Origin: Baylisascaris procyonis
Taxonomy: Eukaryota; Nematoda; Chromadorea; Rhabditida; Ascarididae
DNA: 64,000 nucleotides
Assembly: GCA_037389465.1 (NCBI GenBank)
Contig: JAZARR010000070.1
Location: 896,501-960,500 of the forward strand
Reading direction: 5' to 3'
The translations under genes were made by a program, and so were the position numbers. Position 1 is the first letter of the stretch. Each line of letters begins with the position of its first letter. A model generated the notes under the pieces. The model saw nothing but the letters and a program-made list of their open reading frames with translations, ran no database searches and had not been told where the DNA came from. Below, in pieces: positions 22,191 through 34,500 of this stretch.

Positions 22191-22209
22191 GGGGGGGGGG
22201 GGGGGGGGG
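22191..22209 (+). repeat. G tract within the unit (copy 1)
   Basis: An unbroken G19 run between AACTC and ATCAAC. Across copies it is G18, G10-T-G6, G8-T-G9, G18 and G8-T-G10, so it is the fastest-changing site of the unit. It can form G-quadruplexes. Confidence 0.9.
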
Positions 22210-22616
22210 ATCAACATCAAAGAGCAAAATTTTTCCGAATATTTTAAAAGGGAAAAGCTTTTCGTCTATCTGTTCTGAGACGAGTGTCATCAAAATCAGA
22301 GAAGATGGACAGAGCGAAAAATGGGGAAGGCCGCCGAGCAGATGGGATCGATCCTATTTCGTAATGAGCTTGTTTTTTTGGGCTATTTTTAGCATTTATG
22401 AAACATGTTTATATCACTCTGTTTAAATGTGATACTGTGTGCACATAAATGCGCCTCATCATTGCAAAATTCGCACCAATTTCCGATAGTTTTATGGGAA
22501 AAATCTCATTTCCCAAAAATTAAATGAGGAAGATTTGTTGAGAGGGAAGGGGGTACTTCCGTCTTGATTAGCCCGAGCGGGCGCGTACGAACGCTTGCTC
22601 GCGTCACCCGCATAGT

Positions 22617-22666
22617 GATCACAGTAATACGCGGTGATCACGATCACAGTAATATGCGGTGATCGC
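22617..22666 (+). repeat. Duplicated 25-bp palindromic box in a GC-rich island
   Basis: Two 25-bp boxes in direct tandem (22617-22641 and 22642-22666) differ at two bases. Each starts GATCAC and ends with GTGATC plus two bases, so each is itself an inverted repeat around AGTAATACGCG or AGTAATATGCG. A degenerate third piece (CGCGTATCACTGT) follows. The surrounding 22565-22700 is rich in CG dinucleotides, unlike the rest of the unit. The box suggests a dimeric protein-binding site; the factor is unknown. Confidence 0.5.
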
Positions 22667-23879
22667 AGCGCGTATCACTGTACCTTGACGGTGATGCAAA
22701 ACGTCATATTAGCGCCAAAATTGCAATAGGCACGCAAATATAAGCATTGCCTTTTGCATCAGCGCTCAGTGCTATTCTTGTTGAATAGGGGTGCGATGAG
22801 GCATAGGGAGTGTTGTGTGAACGGGCCGATCGTTTCTGTGTGAAGTTTAATGAGTTTCGTTAATGTGTGAAGTATGTCGTATTCAATAGTTCAAGAATCT
22901 TTCATGTTGATGAAGTATAATGTAATGTAACTTTGGAAACTTCAAAGGCAATGAAGTATTCAATAATATAAATTAAAAGTCACGATAGATTGGCGTCATT
23001 GGCTTGTAGAGTTTTTGTTGAATGCTGTTTATTTGATTATAATCTCTTGTTGTGTCTCTTATTATTGCTTATTTTTCTTTCTAAATATCGCAATTAGCCG
23101 TAAGGTGTACGTGGTCCGTGCGCTTATTATTTCAGCTAGCGCGATTTTTTGAAAACGGAAAAGATAAAAGGCGGATGAAAGGGCAAAGGGGAAGCCAGTT
23201 GTGGGGGCTTGATGGCGAGGGGTCTTTCTTGGAATACCATATGGCTAAGGATGGTCTTTTTCCTGTCCCTCCTCTTCAGGTAGCTTCTTAGTAATCTGCG
23301 GATATTTTTGGATATTCGAAAGTTTTTTCCTCTTAGCGTCAGATTGAACGATGTACGTCCTTGTTCTTTCTCGAAATTTGCAACTGAATCAATATGTGGT
23401 GGTTAATTTCTGTGAAATCACGCCAAAATTCTACATTCAAAGAACTTCATCTTGGAGGGCACTTCCCAATATCTACCTTTAATTAGGTGCATTTTTCACT
23501 CATTTTCGTGGTATTTTATTTTTTTATTTATTTTATTTTATTTTTACTTCATTTTTTTGTGATAGTCTTAGCAAGATCTAGTTCTATCCAATTTCAGCAT
23601 TTCATTGATATATCTATCAATGCGTAATGCATATGTTTGATTGCATGTGAATGAGCGTTTTCATGACGTATCACTATTGAGCATGTCCAACTCCAGAATG
23701 CAGCTATTTCCGTTGTGCTCTTTATGTCTATTTGGTCTCAGTACAATTCATCAGAGTAGATTGTTGTGTCTTTAATAATGCCCCTATGTTAAGCTTCTTT
23801 TTGGTATTTCTTGTTTGCATATACTGCCTCACGCAATTTCCTCATATTCCTGGGAGTTTATAGAAATTTTTTTTCGGCT

Positions 23880-24086
23880 CGTGAATGCAAGACCAGCGTT
23901 GCTAACATTGTTCACGCCAATCAGGAGACCCATGGTTGGGGTCCCGCGATCCCCGAGGGGTTGAGGCTGCTGCTCAGAAAATCGCATAGGAGGGGATTTT
24001 GGAGCGCGGCGCCTCGCTATGAACTTATTCATTTCTTAGTCCAAAATCGTGATATTGTGTTTATGCGAGGGCCTATGTAACGAGGG
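23880..24086. other. GC-rich right end of the unit
   Basis: A sharp rise in GC content with a local stem GGGGTCCCGCGATCCCC. Both strands have open frames; on the plus strand it reads HGWGPAIPEGLRLLLRKSH. The plus frame that extends leftward is interrupted in copies 2, 5 and 6 by a change from eight to seven T just before CGGCTCG. It may be a captured exon, a structured RNA or a transposon end. It abuts the unit junction. Confidence 0.35.
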
Positions 24087-27000
24087 ACATTAGGGGAACG
24101 ATGGTGAATTCTCGGGTAATTCTTGAGGAACTAGTTGGTTTTTTGGCTCTGACGTATATTTATTTAAATACTTGAATGCCAGGCTCACTTTTTTGTTTCG
24201 TATAATCTTTCGAAAGATAAACAAATGATGAAACATGCCTAGGGTGGTTGATATAATATCGGTTTTCGCAAATTCGCTAGTTAAACCAAATGTTCCAGAG
24301 CTTAGGAGCAAATGAGTTGAGTGATAACGAATTTATATTCTAATCGAGCAGACTTCCCATATTTATCTTCCTGCAAAACGTTTTAACGTTTATTTTTGAG
24401 GCTCAACCCTAGAAGATTTTCAGATAAGTTGAGTGTTTCTGAATGAGAGTGAGTCAGCCTGAAAGTATTATAAGAGGTCATATTGTGGCTGATTATATTT
24501 GCTAAATTTCATAGCCCAAAATTCAGTAGTTCATGAATGGAAGGTGCAGAAGAAATTAAGGAGGATTGTACAAATGTATTTAAAGGTGTGGTTTCATTAT
24601 AATACGTTATTAAATGCAAATTTTAATGCGTTTTGCCAATACAGACGTGCGAAGATGCGCTGTCTGTCTAAAGATTGGATTCGATTTCTTTTATGATACA
24701 ATTTCTGTCGAAGATTTGTCGTGATTTTTGCTAAGCTTGATATGACTGGTGTTTTCACTGATAACGAAGTTAATGTACTTCACATAGGTTGATATTCCCT
24801 AGAATGATTTGCATCTCATTAGTTTTGACAATAATAGCTCAACCGAAATCAGATTCGTTGGTGTATTCATCCACTTAGCTAATTTAAGTTTCTGTGGTCG
24901 TAAAAGTATTTAAGCGTTTCGTGAACAGGAATCCAACCAGATTTGACTCGAACAAAATATAGAGGTGAATTTCTAGAAGAGTGTGAATCCGAGTTTTTCA
25001 TGCAGTTTTGGTGATTAATATTGATTGCTTTTGTGCAAAAAAGTTAGTTCATTTTTTGCCCGGTTCGTAATCCTATTAAATTTAAAAGTCAACAAATAAG
25101 CGAACAGATTTTAGCATTTCGGTAATCTATAGTAGTGCTTATTGTTTAGCATATTTAAAAGCAACGGTTCGATAGAGGTACATTTGCAAATTTCTTTGCG
25201 TAATTTCTGAAGAAGTTTATGGTGAAGAGTAAAAGAGGCGAAAATGGACATATAGGTTATTCTTATAGGATTTATTAGGATTCATAGTAGTCATTATTTC
25301 GTATTAGCAAATGGTTCTTCATATTTAGCCTTATTAGATGTTTGTATTTGCATTTTATGGAGATGAATTGATTCGCTATTTTTATCAATGAAATCGCTTT
25401 TCCACTTTCAACTTGAAATTCATCACTCACCTTCACTTATGCTTGAGCTTGGAATAATTTATTACTCCATTATTAGATCTATATTTTACACTAGAATGAC
25501 ATCTTATATATTAAAAAATTTGTTGGTTTATTGGACATGACGTCATCTATATAGGCGCCCTAATGCCTAATCATTTTATCCTTTATTGCTGTAGTAGATT
25601 TTTTTTAGACGAAGTGCTAGTTTTCAGCATCAGAAAATAGTTTCCTTGTCTTTTTTATTTCATGTCATCAGAGTCACCTACTTTAGCTGGGTAAAACCTG
25701 ACAACAAGGTTTACCTAGCTAAAGCAGATGCCTGTGATGAGATGAGGCGATTCCTTTCGATCAATTTAGCGGTGCAGTCAGATTACCCATCTTTTCTTTA
25801 CTGTAACGATCTTTTATAAAATGAGTTTTTCTCTCATAGTAACGTCATGTCTGCGCTTGTGTGCATATATGTATAACTCAGTGATCGACAGCTTCAAACT
25901 CTCTATTCATCTTATCTCATTGTCATGGTTATCGTTGTGACATTTGGGAGGCTTAGAGATGATGTAATATTTGCATATGCAAATTTTGCATATGAAGAAG
26001 TTGGTTGTGGACAAAGAGGAATTCTTTAGCAAAGTTTTATGCAAATGGCCGATTTTCTCCGCAAAATTGACATCGAATGCTGTGCCATTTTTTCTTCTAT
26101 TTGACATTCCCTGTTTGATGTGTTGATCCAATTTGCACATGTAATGTGTTGCTATTGCAAATTGCCTTTGCGATAGAGGAGGGTTCTTTGATGCGATGCC
26201 TCGTTTATTTTTCATTTATGGAAGTGGTCTGTATAGCGGATAACATTGCAACGGCTTACATTCTTTTAGTCTTGTTTCGATTTCCAATTCGTTGAGCTTG
26301 GCAACGACATGTGCTTGGCATTCTGAAACCGAAACATTGCGATAGCTTTACAGCTTATCAACTGGTCTACTCAACCAGAAGAAAGTCTTAGTAATTAACT
26401 CTTAGTACATTTTTCGGTTTTTTAAACCTTTCGAATGGCTTCTGCCCTTCATCATCAATCCCAACATTACTGTTCTACTCTATAACTGTCTTTCGTGTCG
26501 ATCAAATTTCGAGGCTCATAAGATATTCGTTTTTGGGTTGTAATGATACTCAGTATTAAGGCGTCAACTTTTTTAAAGCAAGAAAGCTCGTGGGTTCATA
26601 GTCACAAGGTGTTTATACGACTTTGTTTGCTAGAGATTCTCTACTAAATTTCGATGAATGAACTCTAAAATCAACGTTTAAGTCGAGGGCAAGGTTTTAC
26701 GATTGTTTTATTTAAATAGGAGCAAGTGGAAAGGTTGTGCTAGATGAATTGCCCATGAATATATATGCTTTTGCTATTTTGCTTGCATCACTTAAAGAAT
26801 TTCATAAATTGTAATTAAATAAGGAGTATGCACTCACAGATCTGTTCATTTTTCAAATGCTTCCGCGGCGTAGGATTGTTCTTTTCGAAAGAATGTTTTT
26901 TTGCGGCATTCAGATGGTTTCAAGTGAAGATTTTGTTGGCTGCATTCTTTAATCGAAATTGTTTGCATAGATAGACATTCACATACACCTGTATGCCTAT

Positions 27001-30000
27001 GATAGTGCTGTAAACACTTTGAAAATATAATTTTATAAAGTTGTATAGATTAAGTTTCACGATCTTTGCGGGTAATTAATGCAAACCGACAGCTTAATTT
27101 ATATTTCTGGTTGTATGGGCATATAATTGTGTTTTATCTCACTTATTAAAATAGAAGTTCGTCGCAATGATGCTCATTTTAATTTCGCACTTCATAAATA
27201 TTTTTAATGTTAATTTCTTATAGTCTCACATGGAGGGAAGTCTTTATTTTCTTCACAAGATTGGGAATAAGATAAGAGGAAGCGTAGATAAGAAAAGAGC
27301 TGAGTTGTACCGGACATCAGATACTTTCTTTCTTTTGTTTAGGTAATGCGCTTCTAATGATATCCTTTCATGGTTCCTTGTCTCGAAGATTTGTGCTTAT
27401 TCAAGCTTTTCCACTAAATCCTTCCTCACTTTTTTCAAGCTTAGGTACATCTTGGACACTTTTGTCGCAGAACCATTTAATGCCATGATGATGCACAAAA
27501 ATTTGTCTCCAAATCCTCATCTCTGGTACTGTCAATGAGTTGGAACTGGTATAATTCGGCATCATGAGAGGATGAGTCGAAAAAATTGCGTTTCCTGGAT
27601 AAGTTGAAGGATTTTTGTGGTGAAGTATTATACCTTTATGATACCGCAGCGCATTCCTGTGAGCTCAAGAGCGCGGTTCTATTCCCTGTTTGAAGTGGTT
27701 GCGCCAAATTTCTATGCAATTTGTTTCGCACTGCTGAGGGAAGTAGTCGGCGAACCTAGTTGGCTGAAATTTTTGGTCAGTTGGATTGGATGGAAAACCT
27801 TCAGAATTCGAGACTAAAATGAGGGATGTCCTGGGAAAAGTCGGGAAATTGAATGCATCTTTGAATTTCGTGAATGAGTGCCTCGGAAATGCTGTTGAAA
27901 ATGTAGCGGCTAAGAAAGGCTGGATTATTGTAAATGATGGCAGCACGATGTTAGTGAAAGGTCGGGATTGAGTTCTTATTTTACGAAGTCGCCATGGTTG
28001 GGAGAGGTTGTGTGTGAAGGCAGAAGAGGGACTGCCAATGAGCCGCATTCGGTAAGGTTGAATAAGAATAAATTGTCGAGACCTGAAACCATGAAAGGAT
28101 ATCATTAGAAGTGTATTACCTAAACAAAAGAAAGAAAGTATCTGATGCCCGATACAACTCAGCTCTCTTCTTATCTATGCTTCCTCTTATCTTATTCCCA
28201 ATCTTTTGAAGAAAATAAAAACTTCTCCCATGTGAAACTATAAGAAATTAACATTAAAAATATTTACGAAGCGCGAAATTGAAATGAGCATCATTGCGAC
28301 GAGCTTCTATTTTGATAAGTGAGGAGCATATAACTGAGCATATAACTGACTATTCAAGCATGTAATTTTTTGTCTATTCAACTTTGTCTATTCAAGCATA
28401 TAATTCCATGAAAATGTTGGCGCATTTTTTAGGATAATATAAAATACTTGAAGCCTAGGAAATTTATTTTGTATGTGCAACGCTACGGAAGCACTCGAGC
28501 TGTTGAATATATTTGAAAACTCAAGTCGAAAAACGTAATGTTTATCCATTCGTCAATCCTATAGATCTCTTTGGGAATCCCTAATGTCCGGAATTTTTGC
28601 AGAACATTTGGACATTTGGATGCAAATGATTCCTCCAGAAGGACGATAATGATTGATCATCCCCCATTCTCACCCTTCACAAACATCAAGAAGTTGAAAG
28701 CCATGACCTTACCTCTTTACTTATTGATTCATCAGTTGGCAGTACCGGTAGGAGTATATAGCAAAAGAGAGAGGATTAGAAAATGCCTTATAAGGTGACA
28801 GCTGTGCTAGTTAAAAAATTTCTTCTTTGGGTACAGTAAGGTAGGGTAATATAAACACCATGATATTCATTTCTATGGGACAGTTAAGCGTTCAATACAT
28901 CTCAGCCTACTGCAGCAAAGCTCTCAAGAACGGTGTACGACGAATATTTAGCATTCATAGCCGCAAAAGCATCAATGCGGCTCATTGGCATTCCCTCTTC
29001 TCCCTTCATTCCTAACCGTGGAGGTTTCGTAGCATAAGAACTGAACTCCGGCCTTTCACTAACATAGTGCTACCACCATTTGCAATAAGGCAGCATCTCT
29101 TAGCCGCTATATTTTCAACAGCATTTCCGAGTGAAACGGGTTGCATTCAGGTCAGGAGTGAAACGGGTTGCCAAGACATCCCTCATTTTAGTCCCGAATT
29201 CTGAAGGTTTTCCGTCCAATCCAACTGACCAAAAATTTCAGCTAACTAGGTTCGTCGACTACCTCCCTTACCACTCGAAACAAATTGCACATTTGCAGCA
29301 GGCCGGAATGTTTTGAACACTTGGCTGCCCCATACAAATGAATATCATGGTGTTTATATTACTGCACCTTACTGTATTGAAAGTAGATATTTTTTGACTA
29401 GCGCCGTTGTCACCTTATAAGCCATTTTCTTATCCTATCTTTTTTGCTTAGCATAGTCTTTTTGGAAAGTAGAGATCGCTGTGCTTTGGAGAATGCTGTT
29501 AGCGAACCTCGAACCGTTTTCATACTAAAAGGTTTCATCATTCGGTGACCGGCCGGTTTTCGCTGCATGCTAAATTAATAGAAGCCCATATATACTGTTG
29601 TCACTTGTGTTTTCGGGAATAGGAAGGTAGCCAGAGGCTCGTTAAATGGGACTTATGCTTTCCTGCGAAACTCGGGGGGGGGGGGGGGGGGATCAACATC
29701 AAAGAGCAAAATTTTTCCGAATATTTTAAAAGGGAAAAGCTTTTCGTCTATCTGTTCTGAGACGAGTGTCATCAAAATCAGAGAAGATGGACAGAGCGAA
29801 AAATGGGGAAGGCCGCCGAGCAGATGGGATCGATCCTATTTCGTAATGAGCTTGTTTTTTTGGGCTATTTTTAGCATTTATGAAACATGTTTATATCACT
29901 CTGTTTAAATGTGATACTGTGTGCACATAAATGCGCCTCATCATTGCAAAATTCGCACCAATTTCCGATAGTTTTATGGGAAAAATCTCATTTCCCAAAA

Positions 30001-31566
30001 ATTAAATGAGGAAGATTTGTTGAGAGGGAAGGGGGTACTTCCGTCTTGATTAGCCCGAGCGGGCGCGTACGAACGCTTGCTCGCGTCACCCGCATAGTGA
30101 TCACAGTAATACGCGGTGATCACGATCACAGTAATATGCGGTGATCGCAGCGCGTATCACTGTACCTTGACGGTGATGCAAAACGTCATATTAGCGCCAA
30201 AATTGCAATAGGCACGCAAATATAAGCATTGCCTTTTGCATCAGCGCTCAGTGCTATTCTTGTTGAATAGGGGTGCGATGAGGCATAGGGAGTGTTGTGT
30301 GAACGGGCCGATCGTTTCTGTGTGAAGTTTAATGAGTTTCGTTAATGTGTGAAGTATGTCGTATTCAATAGTTCAAGAATCTTTCATGTTGATGAAGTAT
30401 AATGTAATGTAACTTTGGAAACTTCAAAGGCAATGAAGTATTCAATAATATAAATTAAAAGTCACGATAGATTGGCGTCATTGGCTTGTAGAGTTTTTGT
30501 TGAATGCTGTTTATTTGATTATAATCTCTTGTTGTGTCTCTTATTATTGCTTATTTTTCTTTCTAAATATCGCAATTAGCCGTAAGGTGTACGTGGTCCG
30601 TGCGCTTATTATTTCAGCTAGCGCGATTTTTTGAAAACGGAAAAGATAAAAGGCGGATGAAAGGGCAAAGGGGAAGCCAGTTGTGGGGGCTTGATGGCGA
30701 GGGGTCTTTCTTGGAATACCATATGGCTAAGGATGGTCTTTTTCCTGTCCCTCCTCTTCAGGTAGCTTCTTAGTAATCTGCGGATATTTTTGGATATTCG
30801 AAAGTTTTTTCCTCTTAGCGTCAGATTGAACGATGTACGTCCTTGTTCTTTCTCGAAATTTGCAACTGAATCAATATGTGGTGGTTAATTTCTGTGAAAT
30901 CACGCCAAAATTCTACATTCAAAGAACTTCATCTTGGAGGGCACTTCCCATATCTACCTTTAATTAGGTGCATTTTTCACTCATTTTCGTGGTATTTTAT
31001 TTTTTTATTTATTTTATTTTATTTTTACTTCATTTTTTTGTGATAGTCTTAGCAAGATCTAGTTCTATCCAATTTCAGCATTTCATTGATATATCTATCA
31101 ATGCGTAATGCATATGTTTGATTGCATGTGAATGAGCGTTTTCATGACGTATCACTATTGAGCATGTCCAACTCCAGAATGCAGCTATTTCCGTTGTGCT
31201 CTTTATGTCTATTTGGTCTCAGTACAATTCATCAGAGTAGATTGTTGTGTCTTTAATAATGCCCCTATGTTAAGCTTCTTTTTGGTATTTCTTGTTTGCA
31301 TATACTGCCTCACGCAATTTCCTCATATTCCTGGGAGTTTATAGAAATTTTTTTCGGCTCGTGAATGCAAGACCAGCGTTGCTAACATTGTTCACGCCAA
31401 TCAGGAGACCCATGGTTGGGGTCCCGCGATCCCCGAGGGGTTGAGGCTGCTGCTCAGAAAATCGCATAGGAGGGGATTTTGGAGCGCGGCGCCTCGCTAT
31501 GAACTTATTCATTTCTTAGTCCAAAATCGTGATATTGTGTTTATGCGAGGGCCTATGTAACGAGGG
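24087..31566 (+). repeat. Tandem unit copy 2 (7,480 bp)
   Basis: Full copy. It shares ATGGAGATGAA with copy 1 (copies 3-7 have ATGGAAATGAA). It lacks one T in the run before GCCCGGTTCG near 25050. The G tract is an uninterrupted G18 at 29674-29691. Confidence 0.97.
25665..25740 (+). ncRNA. Pre-miRNA-like hairpin, copy 2
   Basis: Identical by eye to copy 1, including loop and mismatches. Confidence 0.4.
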
Positions 31567-34500
31567 ACATTAGGGGAACGATGGTGAATTCTCGGGTAAT
31601 TCTTGAGGAACTAGTTGGTTTTTTGGCTCTGACGTATATTTATTTAAATACTTGAATGCCAGGCTCACTTTTTTGTTTCGTATAATCTTTCGAAAGATAA
31701 ACAAATGATGAAACATGCCTAGGGTGGTTGATATAATATCGGTTTTCGCAAATTCGCTAGTTAAACCAAATGTTCCAGAGCTTAGGAGCAAATGAGTTGA
31801 GTGATAACGAATTTATATTCTAATCGAGCAGACTTCCCATATTTATCTTCCTGCAAAACGTTTTAACGTTTATTTTTGAGGCTCAACCCTAGAAGATTTT
31901 CAGATAAGTTGAGTGTTTCTGAATGAGAGTGAGTCAGCCTGAAAGTATTATAAGAGGTCATATTGTGGCTGATTATATTTGCTAAATTTCATAGCCCAAA
32001 ATTCAGTAGTTCATGAATGGAAGGTGCAGAAGAAATTAAGGAGGATTGTACAAATGTATTTAAAGGTGTGGTTTCATTATAATACGTTATTAAATGCAAA
32101 TTTTAATGCGTTTTGCCAATACAGACGTGCGAAGATGCGCTGTCTGTCTAAAGATTGGATTCGATTTCTTTTATGATACAATTTCTGTCGAAGATTTGTC
32201 GTGATTTTTGCTAAGCTTGATATGACTGGTGTTTTCACTGATAACGAAGTTAATGTACTTCACATAGGTTGATATTCCCTAGAATGATTTGCATCTCATT
32301 AGTTTTGACAATAATAGCTCAACCGAAATCAGATTCGTTGGTGTATTCATCCACTTAGCTAATTTAAGTTTCTGTGGTCGTAAAAGTATTTAAGCGTTTC
32401 GTGAACAGGAATCCAACCAGATTTGACTCGAACAAAATATAGAGGTGAATTTCTAGAAGAGTGTGAATCCGAGTTTTTCATGCAGTTTTGGTGATTAATA
32501 TTGATTGCTTTTGTGCAAAAAAGTTAGTTCATTTTTTTGCCCGGTTCGTAATCCTATTAAATTTAAAAGTCAACAAATAAGCGAACAGATTTTAGCATTT
32601 CGGTAATCTATAGTAGTGCTTATTGTTTAGCATATTTAAAAGCAACGGTTCGATAGAGGTACATTTGCAAATTTCTTTGCGTAATTTCTGAAGAAGTTTA
32701 TGGTGAAGAGTAAAAGAGGCGAAAATGGACATATAGGTTATTCTTATAGGATTTATTAGGATTCATAGTAGTCATTATTTCGTATTAGCAAATGGTTCTT
32801 CATATTTAGCCTTATTAGATGTTTGTATTTGCATTTTATGGAAATGAATTGATTCGCTATTTTTATCAATGAAATCGCTTTTCCACTTTCAACTTGAAAT
32901 TCATCACTCACCTTCACTTATGCTTGAGCTTGGAATAATTTATTACTCCATTATTAGATCTATATTTTACACTAGAATGACATCTTATATATTAAAAAAT
33001 TTGTTGGTTTATTGGACATGACGTCATCTATATAGGCGCCCTAATGCCTAAGCATTTTATCCTTTATTGCTGTAGTAGATTTTTTTTAGACGAAGTGCTA
33101 GTTTTCAGCATCAGAAAATAGTTTCCTTGTCTTTTTTATTTCATGTCATCAGAGTCACCTACTTTAGCTGGGTAAAACCTGACAACAAGGTTTACCTAGC
33201 TAAAGCAGATGCCTGTGATGAGATGAGGCGATTCCTTTCGATCAATTTAGCGGTGCAGTCAGATTACCCATCTTTTCTTTACTGTAACGATCTTTTATAA
33301 AATGAGTTTTTCTCTCATAGTAACGTCATGTCTGCGCTTGTGTGCATATATGTATAACTCAGTGATCGACAGCTTCAAACTCTCTATTCATCTTATCTCA
33401 TTGTCATGGTTATCGTTGTGACATTTGGGAGGCTTAGAGATGATGTAATATTTGCATATGCAAATTTTGCATATGAAGAAGTTGGTTGTGGACAAAGAGG
33501 AATTCTTTAGCAAAGTTTTATGCAAATGGCCGATTTTCTCCGCAAAATTGACATCGAATGCTGTGCCATTTTTTCTTCTATTTGACATTCCCTGTTTGAT
33601 GTGTTGATCCAATTTGCACATGTAATGTGTTGCTATTGCAAATTGCCTTTGCGATAGAGGAGGGTTCTTTGATGCGATGCCTCGTTTATTTTTCATTTAT
33701 GGAAGTGGTCTGTATAGCGGATAACATTGCAACGGCTTACATTCTTTTAGTCTTGTTTCGATTTCCAATTCGTTGAGCTTGGCAACGACATGTGCTTGGC
33801 ATTCTGAAACCGAAACATTGCGATAGCTTTACAGCTTATCAACTGGTCTACTCAACCAGAAGAAAGTCTTAGTAATTAACTCTTAGTACATTTTTCGGTT
33901 TTTTAAACCTTTCGAATGGCTTCTGCCCTTCATCATCAATCCCAACATTACTGTTCTACTCTATAACTGTCTTTCGTGTCGATCAAATTTCGAGGCTCAT
34001 AAGATATTCGTTTTTGGGTTGTAATGATACTCAGTATTAAGGCGTCAACTTTTTTAAAGCAAGAAAGCTCGTGGGTTCATAGTCACAAGGTGTTTATACG
34101 ACTTTGTTTGCTAGAGATTCTCTACTAAATTTCGATGAATGAACTCTAAAATCAACGTTTAAGTCGAGGGCAAGGTTTTACGATTGTTTTATTTAAATAG
34201 GAGCAAGTGGAAAGGTTGTGCTAGATGAATTGCCCATGAATATATATGCTTTTGCTATTTTGCTTGCATCACTTAAAGAATTTCATAAATTGTAATTAAA
34301 TAAGGAGTATGCACTCACAGATCTGTTCATTTTTCAAATGCTTCCGCGGCGTAGGATTGTTCTTTTCGAAAGAATGTTTTTTTGCGGCATTCAGATGGTT
34401 TCAAGTGAAGATTTTGTTGGCTGCATTCTTTAATCGAAATTGTTTGCATAGATAGACATTCACATACACCTGTATGCCTATGATAGTGCTGTAAACACTT

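Larger units (their letters stand above)
16603..24086 (+). repeat. Tandem unit copy 1 (7,484 bp, array edge)
   Basis: First copy, counted from ACATTAGGGGAACG. Its first 160 bp or so differ from the other copies at roughly a dozen places, including TTTCTTTAAAAGC against TTTATTTAAATAC; the rest is nearly identical. It also carries private changes: TCCGGC for TGCGGC near 19419, CAACATTGGG for CAAGATTGGG near 19775, CAGAT for CAAAT in the octamer palindrome, GGGTGACAG for AGGTGACAG near 21310, and TTGACATGACG for TTGGACATGACG. The G tract is G19 at 22191-22209. Confidence 0.97.

Noticed and set aside
23811..24080. 89-codon plus-strand frame at the unit's right end
   Set aside because: A 7/8-T length change breaks the frame in copies 2, 5 and 6, so the full frame is not maintained; only the GC-rich segment is reported.
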